Of a DNA stretch of 64,000 bases, positions 9,257 through 16,872 are shown in pieces; position 1 is the first letter of the stretch; each line of letters starts with the position of its first letter. The notes below the pieces were generated by a model. The model was not told the DNA's origin and searched no databases. It saw nothing but the letters and a program-made list of their open reading frames with translations. Location: positions 6,262,001-6,326,000 of the forward strand of contig NZ_JAZIFX010000001.1 of the NCBI RefSeq assembly GCF_036634175.1. Reading direction: 5' to 3'. The position numbers and the translations under genes are program-made. This stretch comes from Streptomyces sp. P9-A2. GTDB taxonomy: Bacteria > Actinomycetota > Actinomycetes > Streptomycetales > Streptomycetaceae.

Positions 9257-10450
9257 ATGACCACAGCGTGCGTGAAGCGGGCGTTCAAGTACCGCTTCCA
9301 TCCGACCGATGCGCAGGCGGCCGAACTGTCGCGCACGTTCGGATGCGTGCGGAAGGTCTACAACCTGGCGCTGGCGGCCCGCACCGAGGCGTGGGCGCGG
9401 CAGGAGCGGGTCAACTACAACCAGACGTCGGCGTTGCTGACGGCCTGGAAGAAGACCGAGGAACTCGCCTACCTGAACGAGGTCTCCTCGGTCCCGCTCC
9501 AGCAGTGCCTGCGCCACCTGCAGATGGCGTTCGCCGGCTTCTTCGGCAAGCGGGCGAAGTATCCGCGCTTCAAGTCGAAGAAGAAGTCCCGGAAGTCCGC
9601 CGAGTACACCACCAGCGGGTTCCGCTACCGAAACGGGCGGCTGACGCTGGCGAAGATGACGGAACCGCTGGACATCGTGTGGTCCCGGCCGCTGCCGGAG
9701 GGAGCGCAGCCGTCCACGGCGACCGTCTCGCAGGACGCGGCCGGGCGCTGGTTCGTGTCCCTGTTGTGCGAGGATTCCACCGTCCGGCCGCTTCCCGCCA
9801 CCGATACGGCGGTCGGTATCGACGTGGGTCTGGACCACCTGCTGACCCTCTCGACCGGGGAGAAGATCACCAATCCCCGGCATGAGCGCCGCGACCGCGC
9901 CCGTCTGGCCAGGGCCCAGCGGGAGCTGTCGCGGAAAGCGAAGGGCTCGGCGAACCGTGAGAAGGCCCGGCGCAAGGTCGCCCGCATCCATGCCCGCATC
10001 GCTGACCGCAGGCGTGATGTGCTGCACAAGCTGACCACTCGATTTGTGCGTGAGAACCAAACGCTCGTGATCGAGGACCTGGCCGTGCGCAACATGGTCA
10101 GGAACCGGAACCTGGCCCGCGCCATCAGTGATGCCGCGTGGTCGGAGTTCCGGAGCATGCTGGAGTACAAGGCCGCCTGGTACGGGCGGGACGTCGTGGC
10201 CGTGGACCGCTTCTTTCCCTCCTCCAGGCTGTGTTCCCACTGCGGCGCCCTGCAGGACAGGCTGCCGCTGCAGGTCCGCACCTGGACCTGTGACTGCGGC
10301 GCGACCCATGACCGGGACGTGAATGCAGCGCAGAACCTTCTGGCCGTCGGACTGACGGTGTCGGCCTGTGGAGCCGGTGTAAGACCTCAACGGAGAACTC
10401 CGGGCGGGCAGTCGGCAGTGAAGCAGGAAACCCCACGGCGCGAGCCGTAG
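9257..10450 (+). CDS. tnpB: TnpB, RNA-guided endonuclease of an IS605-type element
   Basis: This is a 397-residue OrfB/TnpB protein, the Cas12 ancestor-like nuclease cutting DNA under guidance of an RNA from the element's right end. The N-terminal KRAFKYRFHPTDAQAAEL is the usual start. The RuvC-like residues are all present: Asp near 187 in GIDVGLD, Glu near 272 in VIEDLAV, and Asp near 352 in HDRDVNAAQN. A four-Cys zinc finger (CSHCG and CDCG) lies between the last two. ATG 9257 fits the family; a GTG at 9251 is possible. All catalytic residues are intact, so the protein is probably active. It opposes the operon in which it sits. Confidence 0.92.
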   Translation: MTTACVKRAFKYRFHPTDAQAAELSRTFGCVRKVYNLALAARTEAWARQERVNYNQTSALLTAWKKTEELAYLNEVSSVPLQQCLRHLQMAFAGFFGKRAKYPRFKSKKKSRKSAEYTTSGFRYRNGRLTLAKMTEPLDIVWSRPLPEGAQPSTATVSQDAAGRWFVSLLCEDSTVRPLPATDTAVGIDVGLDHLLTLSTGEKITNPRHERRDRARLARAQRELSRKAKGSANREKARRKVARIHARIADRRRDVLHKLTTRFVRENQTLVIEDLAVRNMVRNRNLARAISDAAWSEFRSMLEYKAAWYGRDVVAVDRFFPSSRLCSHCGALQDRLPLQVRTWTCDCGATHDRDVNAAQNLLAVGLTVSACGAGVRPQRRTPGGQSAVKQETPRREP

Positions 10451-10484
10451 GAATCCCCCTCCTTCAGGAGGGGGAGGAAGTCAA
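10381..10484 (+). ncRNA. Putative omega RNA (reRNA) scaffold from the right end of element 1
   Basis: In characterised IS605-type systems the guide RNA overlaps the 3' end of tnpB, runs through the right-end hairpin and takes its guide from the flanking DNA. Here that covers the tnpB tail, the hairpin at 10455-10474 and the GTCAA end. The guide would begin at 10485 with gtggtcctcacttcgg, the end of the flippase gene. The 5' end is a guess. Confidence 0.45.
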
Positions 10485-11767
10485 GTGGTCCTCACTTCGG
10501 GGAGGGGGTTCTGGTGGTGCTCGTGCAGGGCGGAACGCAGGTGCAGCCACCACACGGCCGAACTGCAGACGGTCGCGGCGGCGACGCCCCAGGCCGAGCC
10601 GGCGGTGCCGGCCACGACCGCGCCGCCGAGCCCGCCGGTGACGTAACAGGCGGAGGCGATCAGCTGGCCGCGCAGGCTGCGCCGGGCCGCGCCGAGCGCG
10701 CGCAGCCCGGCCGCCGCGCCGGTGCCGAGCCCCGCGCCCGCGACGCCGAGCGTGACGGGCACGACGAGCTCCGCGGCAGCGCTCCAGACGCCGCCGAGTA
10801 CGAGTTCGCCGAGCCGGTCCGGCACCAGCAGGAGGGCCCCGCCCCAGAGCAGTGCGGCGACGGCCTGCCCGCCGCCGAGCAGGAGGCAGAACGCGCCGAG
10901 GCGGTGCGGGGCCTGCCGCAGCATCCGCGCCGCCTCCGCGACGGTGACCAGCGAAAGCCCCATCAGCAGCGCGAGGAACGGCCCGAGCAGCAACTCGGCG
11001 CCCCGGATCACCCCCACCGCGCCGACCCCGACGATCGCGCCGAGCCCGTACGCCCGCAGCTGACTCGCGCCGCTGTTGCTGACGTTCTCGACCAGGTAGC
11101 GGTAGCCGAGGTCTCGGTGCGCGCGGATCCACTCGCGCGCACCGGACAGCCGGGGCCGGATACCGGACTGGAAACAGCCGTACACCGCGGCCACCGCGGC
11201 GGATCCGCCCCAGGCGAGCACGAAGGCGGACACACTGCCCACGCGGGCGGCCACCACCAGGGCAGGGACGAGCGCGACGCCCCACACGACGTCGTTGACG
11301 AACGCCTTCCGCCCGGTACCGGCGGCGAAGAACGCGAACCGCCACGCGTCCTGCAGCAGCAGCCCCGGCAGCATGACGCCGAGGCAGGCGAACGCGGACC
11401 CCAGGCTGCCGCCGAGAGCGAGGCCGGCCACCACGGACGCCGCGCCGAGGGCGGTCCCGACGCCGAGCGTGGTACCCGACGACCGGGCCACCGCGCCGCG
11501 CCAGGAGGCGTCCGGCACTCCGCTGAAGCGCACCACGAGCGGGTCGGTGGCCAGTCCGCGGGAGACGTTGAGCACCACGCCGTAGGTCACCCAGGCCAGG
11601 CTGAACACGCCGAACGCGGTCACCCCCAGGGAGCGGGCCACGTAGACGCCCACCACGAAGTTGGACACGCTGGAGGCCGCCTGGTCGGCCAGTCCCCAGG
11701 ACAGCCGCCCGGCGACGGCCCGCCGGGCGGATCCGGCCGGTGCCCTCGTCTCCCCCTCGGTGGGCAT
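10481..11767 (-). CDS. Polysaccharide flippase (Wzx/MATE-like, oligosaccharide flippase family)
   Basis: This is a 428-residue membrane protein with about 10-12 hydrophobic helices, starting SWGLADQAASSVSNFVVGVYVARSLG, the standard opening of the polysaccharide_synt/Wzx family. It would move the undecaprenyl-linked repeat unit across the membrane. ATG 11767 is chosen; a GTG at 11776 overlaps the upstream stop (GTGA) and is equally coupled. The last codons read EVRTT followed by a TGA made by the end of the tnpB element. The native C-terminus was therefore probably a little different, and a few terminal residues may have been lost or gained. No conserved core is missing. Confidence 0.85.
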   Translation of the reverse strand: MPTEGETRAPAGSARRAVAGRLSWGLADQAASSVSNFVVGVYVARSLGVTAFGVFSLAWVTYGVVLNVSRGLATDPLVVRFSGVPDASWRGAVARSSGTTLGVGTALGAASVVAGLALGGSLGSAFACLGVMLPGLLLQDAWRFAFFAAGTGRKAFVNDVVWGVALVPALVVAARVGSVSAFVLAWGGSAAVAAVYGCFQSGIRPRLSGAREWIRAHRDLGYRYLVENVSNSGASQLRAYGLGAIVGVGAVGVIRGAELLLGPFLALLMGLSLVTVAEAARMLRQAPHRLGAFCLLLGGGQAVAALLWGGALLLVPDRLGELVLGGVWSAAAELVVPVTLGVAGAGLGTGAAAGLRALGAARRSLRGQLIASACYVTGGLGGAVVAGTAGSAWGVAAATVCSSAVWWLHLRSALHEHHQNPLPEVRTT

Positions 11768-11772
11768 CGGCG

Positions 11773-13092
11773 TCACGCCTTGAGCAGCCCGGCGCCGTGC
11801 AGGGCGCCGGCCGCGGCGGCGACGGTGTCGAACGGCAGCCCGGACCGCTCGGCGACGTCCAGCAGAGCGTGCTCGCCGTCGGAGAGGCTGAGCACCCAGA
11901 GCATGGCCATCTGGGCCTGCTTCGCGTCGCTGCGGCCGCCGAGTGAGTCGTACAGCCCACGGCGGCCCAACTGAGGCTCGCCGTAGGGGCTGAGGTTGAC
12001 GTACCGCCGGTTGCGGTCGAGGACGTCGAACGCCTCGCGGCAGACCGCGAGGGTGTCCGCCATCGCCTCCGGGGAGACGAAGTCCAGGTTGTCCGCCGAG
12101 GTGTGGTACTCGGGGTACCCGGCGTACGGGGTCCGGCTGAGCGAGCCCACGCCGAGATCGAACCCGGGCGAGCAGTACTGCCGCTCGTCGTAGCCGTAGG
12201 GAGTGAACTCGGCGATGTGGTGCGGGCGTTCGGAGGCTGCCAGCACATGCCGCAGCACCCGGTCGATCTCCGCGTCGCCGCGCCTGCTCTGCTTGTACGT
12301 CAGCCGGCCCGGGTCGCCGGCGCAGGCCAGCACCAGGCCGTGCTTGACCCTTCCCCCAGCTCTCGGCTCCTCCCCCGGCCTTCGGCCGGGAGGTGCCCCC
12401 GGAGCAGGGGATACCCCGTTCACCCGCTCCGCGTTGCGGGCCAGCCAGGTGATCGCCCCGATGGTGCCGGGCGCGAAGATGAACCGGTAGGTGTAGTACG
12501 GCTGTCGCTCCGCCAGCGCCCGGGCCAGGAAGACCGCCACCGCGATGCCGGCCAGGTTGTCGTTGGCCAGCGACGGGTGGCAGACGTGGCAGGAGACGAT
12601 CACCTCGTCGGGGACCTGCCCGGGGATCACGTGCTCGGCGTAGGTGAGGTGGCCGTCGGCGAGTGTGGAGTCGATCCGCACCTCGTACTCGCCGTCCGGC
12701 AGCGCGTCCAGGGTCTCCTGGGCCAGGCAGAAACCCCATTCCGGCGTGTAGTAGCTGGTGCGGTACGGCACCCAGGCCGGGTGGTCCGGCAGGGTGTGCA
12801 GATGCGGGCGCAGCTCGGCCAGCGGCATGGTCGCCGACACCGGCACGCTGTAGCCGAGCACGTGCAGGCTGGACGCGTTGAAGTCGACGACCCGGTGGCC
12901 GGCGGCGTCGGCGATGTAGGCGTCCCGGATGTTCCACTCCTGCGGCACCGTCCAGTCGAGCACCTGGGTACCGGTCGGCACCTCGTGCACCCGCAGCGGA
13001 ACGTACTCGCCGACGATGTCCAGGGTGGCGCGCACACCGTCGCCGGTGATGCTCCGGCACAGCGGGTACAGCCGCTCCACCAGTGCGTACAT
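11773..13092 (-). CDS. DUF4910/DUF2172-type putative zinc aminopeptidase-like protein
   Basis: About 439 residues. It starts MYALVERLYPLCRSITGDGVRATL, which is how the DUF4910 family normally begins. The core has SCHVCHPSLANDNLAG near residue 167 and GYDERQYCSPGFDLGVGSL near 298, together resembling metal sites of M28-type peptidases. YTSADNL-like YHTSADNLDF is also typical. Genes of this family often lie in surface-glycan clusters, where they may hydrolyse an amide on a sugar or sugar-peptide; the reaction is not known to me. A GTG at 13149 overlaps the epimerase stop (GTGA) and would add a Gly/Ser/Ala repeat leader. I prefer ATG 13092 because GGAG-type ribosome sites lie just upstream and the family starts there. 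Confidence 0.75.
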   Translation of the reverse strand: MYALVERLYPLCRSITGDGVRATLDIVGEYVPLRVHEVPTGTQVLDWTVPQEWNIRDAYIADAAGHRVVDFNASSLHVLGYSVPVSATMPLAELRPHLHTLPDHPAWVPYRTSYYTPEWGFCLAQETLDALPDGEYEVRIDSTLADGHLTYAEHVIPGQVPDEVIVSCHVCHPSLANDNLAGIAVAVFLARALAERQPYYTYRFIFAPGTIGAITWLARNAERVNGVSPAPGAPPGRRPGEEPRAGGRVKHGLVLACAGDPGRLTYKQSRRGDAEIDRVLRHVLAASERPHHIAEFTPYGYDERQYCSPGFDLGVGSLSRTPYAGYPEYHTSADNLDFVSPEAMADTLAVCREAFDVLDRNRRYVNLSPYGEPQLGRRGLYDSLGGRSDAKQAQMAMLWVLSLSDGEHALLDVAERSGLPFDTVAAAAGALHGAGLLKA

Positions 13093-13100
13093 CTCCTCTC

Positions 13101-13142
13101 CGGCTCCGGCTCCGGCTCCGGCTCCGGACCCGGACCCGGACC
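13101..13142. repeat. Hexanucleotide repeat (four cggctc plus three cggacc)
   Basis: Seven perfect 6-bp units lie exactly between the epimerase stop and the ATG of the DUF4910 gene. If translation starts at GTG 13149 they encode a Gly-Ser/Gly-Ala leader. If it starts at ATG 13092 they lie in the untranslated spacer and repeat a GGAG-like ribosome site on the coding strand. Length change by slippage would stay in frame. Confidence 0.85.
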
Positions 13143-13145
13143 CGG

Positions 13146-14171
13146 TCACCGTCGCCACCGCAGGGTGTCGTCGACGGCGCCGGTGTCGGAGGCCGCGCGC
13201 AGCACGGCGAGACGGGTGAAGCGTCGCTCGAAGTCCTCCCGGGTCAGCTCGTGTTCGCGGTAGGCGTCGGCGAGTTCGAGCGCGCCCCGCTTCACCGTCC
13301 ACTCGCAGTCGAAGCCGGGTATCGCGGCGCGGAACCGGGAGAAGTCCACCCGGTACGACCGCGGATCGGCACCGGTCTCCCCGGTGATCACCACCTTGGA
13401 GCCGGACACCGCCTCGGCGACCTGTTCGGCGATCTCGGCGACCGTGACGTTGTTGACCTCGCTGCCGATGTTGAACGCCCGGTCGTGCACCGCCTCCCGC
13501 GGCGCGGTCAGCGCGGCCGCGAAGGCCCGCGCGATGTCGGCGGCGTGCACCAGCGGGCGCCAGGGGGTGCCGTCGGAGAGCACGAGCACCTCGCCGGACA
13601 GGAGCGCGTGGCCCACCAGGTTGTTCAGCACGATGTCGGCGCGCAGCCGGGGGGAGTGTCCGAAGGCGGTGGCGTTGCGCAGGTACACCGGGCTGAAGTC
13701 GCCGTCGGACAGCGCGTGCAGGTCGTCCTCCACCCGCACCTTGGACTCCGCGTACGGCGTCACCGGGCGCAGCGGGGCGTCCTCGCCCACCAGTTCGTCT
13801 CCGCCGGCGGCGCCGTAGACCGAGCAGGTCGACGCGTACAGGAACCGCCGGACCCCGGCGTCACGGGCCAGCTCGGCGAGGCGCACGGACGCGTGGTGGT
13901 TGATGTCGTAGGTGAGTTCCGGCGCCAGCGATCCCAGCGGGTCGTTGGACAGGGCGGCCAGATGGATCACGGCGTCCACCCCGGCCACGTGTTCGGCCGT
14001 GACGTCGCGCAGGTCCACCCGGTGCCCCGGAGGGTCCGCGGGCGCCGGCCCCAGCACGCAGTCGGCGAACAGGCCGGCGTCCAGGCCGACGACCTCGTGT
14101 CCGGCGGCGGCGAGGACCGGGGCCATCACGGTGCCCAGGTAGCCCTGATGTCCGGTCAGCAGTACGCGCAA
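13146..14171 (-). CDS. NAD-dependent epimerase/dehydratase (extended SDR) of the sugar module
   Basis: This is a 341-residue extended SDR. The N-terminal LLTGHQGYLGTVMAPVL contains GxxGxxG. HLAALSNDPLG and the active-site pair (STCSVYG then PYAESK near residue 137) are intact. It acts on a nucleotide sugar, as epimerase, dehydratase or 4-ketoreductase. It sits next to a glucose-1-phosphate cytidylyltransferase-like gene and a sugar C-methyltransferase, so its substrate is likely a CDP-hexose. The gene overlaps the GTG alternative start of the DUF4910 gene (GTGA) and lies 3 bp after the PIG-L stop. Exact reaction cannot be read from the motifs. Confidence 0.85.
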   Translation of the reverse strand: MRVLLTGHQGYLGTVMAPVLAAAGHEVVGLDAGLFADCVLGPAPADPPGHRVDLRDVTAEHVAGVDAVIHLAALSNDPLGSLAPELTYDINHHASVRLAELARDAGVRRFLYASTCSVYGAAGGDELVGEDAPLRPVTPYAESKVRVEDDLHALSDGDFSPVYLRNATAFGHSPRLRADIVLNNLVGHALLSGEVLVLSDGTPWRPLVHAADIARAFAAALTAPREAVHDRAFNIGSEVNNVTVAEIAEQVAEAVSGSKVVITGETGADPRSYRVDFSRFRAAIPGFDCEWTVKRGALELADAYREHELTREDFERRFTRLAVLRAASDTGAVDDTLRWRR

Positions 14172-14174
14172 GGT

Positions 14175-14822
14175 TCAATCCCCCAGGTCGAGAGTGAGTT
14201 TGGTGACGGCGAACGCCTCGGCGTAGCGCGCGTGGCATTCGATGCCGCGGATCCGGGCCAGCCCGAGGAAGGCCTCCCGGTCGTACCAGGGCCGGTGCCG
14301 CTGCGAGGGGTAGTGCTCCTGCAGCAGCCGCACCTTCCGTTCGGCGGTGTCCGGCGACAGCGGCTGGTACGCCACCGGACGGCCGAGATCACCGTCCCAT
14401 TTGACGATCTCGTAGCCGAGCACGAGGTGGTCGCGGAACGCGGTGGTCATCAGCTTCGCCAGGCCGCGGTGGTCCTGGTGCGCGTCCTCGGTGCGCGGGG
14501 CCAGGACGAGATCCGGCTCGGTCCGCGTCCGTAGTTCCTCGACCGCGGCCTTGGCCTCCTCCCAGTGCGCCGGCATCCGGCCGTCCGGCAGCTTGAGCAC
14601 GGTCAGCCGCAGGTCGGCACCCGGGCAGAAGGCGGCGAGCGCGGCCCGCTCCTCCTGCTCCCGCTCGCCGCCACCGCCGGAGAGCACCAGCGCGTCGACG
14701 CGGACGCCCGGCCGCGCGAGGCACAGCGTCAGCAGCGTGCCGCCGGCGCCGATGGCGATGTCGTCGCAGTGCGCGCCCACCGCGACGAGCCGCTCCAGGC
14801 GCCCGGCGCCGAGCCGGATCAC
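14175..14822 (-). CDS. PIG-L family deacetylase
   Basis: This is a 215-residue PIG-L/LmbE-type zinc amidohydrolase that would remove an acetyl group from an N-acetylated sugar or conjugate. The opening AVGAHCDDIAIGAGGTLL near residue 15 is the family's (P/A)HxDD metal site, and EDAHQDH near 112 supplies the HxxH pair. VLSGGGGEREQEER follows the usual spacing. The GTG start at 14822 overlaps the stop of the cytidylyltransferase (GTGA). Lying inside a CDP-sugar/C-methyl module, it suggests an amino sugar is deacetylated during assembly; this is inference from context. Confidence 0.85.
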   Translation of the reverse strand: MIRLGAGRLERLVAVGAHCDDIAIGAGGTLLTLCLARPGVRVDALVLSGGGGEREQEERAALAAFCPGADLRLTVLKLPDGRMPAHWEEAKAAVEELRTRTEPDLVLAPRTEDAHQDHRGLAKLMTTAFRDHLVLGYEIVKWDGDLGRPVAYQPLSPDTAERKVRLLQEHYPSQRHRPWYDREAFLGLARIRGIECHARYAEAFAVTKLTLDLGD

Positions 14823-15625
14823 GCCCTCACCCCGGCGCCCGCTCCCGCACCGTCCCGCTCCCACACCGCCCACGGGCGGTCGCCCCGGGCGTAGGCGTCG
14901 TCGAGCGCGGCCCGCTCCTTCACGGTGTCGGTCGGCTTCCAGAAACCGCGGTGCCGGTGCGCCGCCAGCCGCCCCCGCTTGGCCAGTCGGGCACACCCGT
15001 CGGCGACCAGGTCCCCGCCCTCCGGGATGTGGTCGAAGACCTCCTGGCGGAGCACGAAGTAGCCGCCGTTCTCCCACAGCGGCAGTTCACTCACCGGGGT
15101 GATGCCCCCCACCAGGCCGTCCTCGCCCAGGTCCACGCAGTGGAACGACGACTGCGGCGGCACCACCATCATCGACGCACCGGCGTCGCGCCGGGCGAAC
15201 CGGTCGATCATCTCCGGCAGCGGGGCGTCGGTGAGCACGTCGGCGTAGTTGGCGAGGAACATCTCGTCCCCGTCCAGGTGGTGCCGCACCCGGCGCAGCC
15301 GCTCCCCGATCGGTGACTCGATGCCGGTCTGCGCGAAGGTGATCGTCCAGTCCGCGATGTCGGTGGTCAGCAGCTCGGTCCGCCCGCCCCGCAGGACGAA
15401 GTCGTTGGACGTGGTCTCCTCGTAGTTGAGGAAGAAGTCCTTGATGTGGTGTGCCCCGTACCCGAGGCACAGGATGAACTCCGTGTGCCCGTAGTACGCG
15501 TAGTAGCGCATGACGTGCCAGATCAGCGGCCGCGGGCCGACCATCGCCATCGGCTTGGGCACGTCGTCGGAGGTGCCGTTGCGCATCCGCAGCCCGTAGC
15601 CGCCGCAGAACAGTACGACCTTCAT
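14819..15625 (-). CDS. Sugar nucleotidyltransferase, glucose-1-phosphate cytidylyltransferase-like
   Basis: This is a 268-residue nucleotidyltransferase with VVLFCGGYGLRMRNGTSDDVPKPM, the signature loop and lysine of RfbF-type glucose-1-phosphate cytidylyltransferases, followed by PLIWHVMRYYAYYGHTEF and LGYGAHHIKDFF. It should make CDP-glucose (or a close CDP-hexose), the entry to CDP-deoxysugars. A short Gly-Ala tail (GAGAGAG) ends the protein. ATG 15625 overlaps the methyltransferase stop (ATGA), and its own stop overlaps the PIG-L start. A dedicated CDP-glucose 4,6-dehydratase is not obvious; the SDR at 13146 is the only candidate here. Confidence 0.88.
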   Translation of the reverse strand: MKVVLFCGGYGLRMRNGTSDDVPKPMAMVGPRPLIWHVMRYYAYYGHTEFILCLGYGAHHIKDFFLNYEETTSNDFVLRGGRTELLTTDIADWTITFAQTGIESPIGERLRRVRHHLDGDEMFLANYADVLTDAPLPEMIDRFARRDAGASMMVVPPQSSFHCVDLGEDGLVGGITPVSELPLWENGGYFVLRQEVFDHIPEGGDLVADGCARLAKRGRLAAHRHRGFWKPTDTVKERAALDDAYARGDRPWAVWERDGAGAGAGVRA

Positions 15626-16872
15626 CGCTCGACCTCGACTCGCTCGACCTCGACAATGCTCAGTTCCGGTATGGGGAAGACCAGCCGGCCGCCCCAGTCG
15701 TGCACGAAGGACAGCTGCTCGGTCAGCTCGGCCCGCAGGTTCCACGGGAGGACGAGGACGTAGTCCGGCCGGTCGGCGTCGATCTGCTCGGGCGGCAGGA
15801 TCGGGATGCGGGTGCCCGGGGTGAACCGGCCGTGCTTGTAGGGGTTGCGGTCGACCGTGTACGGGAGCAGGTCGGGCCGGATGCCGCAGTGGTTGAGCAG
15901 GGTGTTGCCCTTGCCCGGTGCTCCGTAGCCGACGACCGTCTCGCCGCGCTCGGCCGCCTCGATGAGGAACCGCAGCAGGTCCCGGCGTACCTTGGCCACC
16001 CGGGCGGAGAACTCGGTGTATCCGGACAGCTCCTGGAGCCCGGCGGCCTTCTCCCGGTCCAGTACATCGGCCACCTGCCGGGACGGCTCGCCGGCCACCT
16101 CGGTGGGCCGGGCCCACAGCCGGACGGAGCCGCCGTGCGTGGGCAGCGACTCGACGTCCACCAGCGTGAGTCCGCCGCTCGCCAGCGCCCGGATCGCGGA
16201 CGCGACCGTGTAGTACTGGAAGTGCTCGTGGTAGATCGTGTCGTACTGGTTCTCCTCGATCAGGGTCAGCAGGTGCTGCACCTCGACGGAGACCCAGCCG
16301 TCGTCGGCGACCAGGGCGCGCAGCCCCCGGGTGAAGCCGACCACGTCGGGGATGTGCGCGTACACGTTGTTGGCCACGACCAGGTCCGCCGGGCCGTGTT
16401 CGGCGCGGACGGCCGAGCCCGTGTCCGGGTCGAGGAAGGCCGTGTGCGTGGGTACCCCCGCGTCCCGCGCCGTGGCGCCGACGTTCACCGAGGGCTCGAT
16501 GCCGAGGCAGCGGATCCCGCGGTCCACCACATGCCTCAGCAGGTACCCGTCGTTGCTCGCGACCTCGACCACGAAGGAGTCGGTGCCGAGGTCCAGCCGC
16601 GCCGCGGCGTCGGCGACGAACGTGCGCGCGTGCTCCACCCAGGACGTCGAGTAGGAGGAGAAGTACGCGTACTGCGTGAACGTCTCCTCCGGCGTGATCA
16701 GCGGAGGGATCTGCGCGAGCCAGCAGTCGGTGCACACCCGCAGATGCAGCGGGTACGCCGGTTCCGGTCGGTCCAGTTGGTCCGCGGCGAGAAAACTCTC
16801 GCACGGCGGGGTCGCTCCGAGATCGACGACGCTCGTGAGCGCCGCCGAGCCGCAGAGTCGGCATCGTGTCAT
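15622..16872 (-). CDS. Sugar C-methyltransferase (class I SAM-dependent, zinc-binding N-domain)
   Basis: This is a 416-residue protein of the NDP-hexose C-methyltransferase type (TylCIII/TcaB9-like). It has three parts: an N-terminal zinc site (CRLCG at residue 4 and CTDCW near 46), a SAM-binding core (VVEVASNDGYLL near 100), and the C-terminal domain with YGAPGKGNTLLNHCG. HEHFQYYTVAS matches the His/Glu/Tyr-rich catalytic region of this family. The expected product is a sugar branched with a methyl group at the carbon next to a keto group. ATG 16872 overlaps the upstream glycosyltransferase stop (ATGA). Confidence 0.9.
   Translation of the reverse strand: MTRCRLCGSAALTSVVDLGATPPCESFLAADQLDRPEPAYPLHLRVCTDCWLAQIPPLITPEETFTQYAYFSSYSTSWVEHARTFVADAAARLDLGTDSFVVEVASNDGYLLRHVVDRGIRCLGIEPSVNVGATARDAGVPTHTAFLDPDTGSAVRAEHGPADLVVANNVYAHIPDVVGFTRGLRALVADDGWVSVEVQHLLTLIEENQYDTIYHEHFQYYTVASAIRALASGGLTLVDVESLPTHGGSVRLWARPTEVAGEPSRQVADVLDREKAAGLQELSGYTEFSARVAKVRRDLLRFLIEAAERGETVVGYGAPGKGNTLLNHCGIRPDLLPYTVDRNPYKHGRFTPGTRIPILPPEQIDADRPDYVLVLPWNLRAELTEQLSFVHDWGGRLVFPIPELSIVEVERVEVER

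Larger units (their letters stand above)
9119..10484 (+). mobile_element. IS1341-type (IS200/IS605 superfamily) tnpB-only element, copy 1
   Basis: This is a single-gene element carrying tnpB and no tnpA. The right end is a perfect 8-bp hairpin with TTCA loop (10455-10474) followed by gaagtcaa; the GTCAA end is shared with the second element of the window. The left end is uncertain. A hairpin-like actcccgccttcagg begins near 9121, and the 19-bp sequence CCTTCAGGAGGGGGAGGAA occurs exactly at both flanks. The element lies in the polysaccharide operon, on the strand opposite to it. Its terminal TCA supplies the stop codon of the adjacent flippase gene. Confidence 0.75.
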
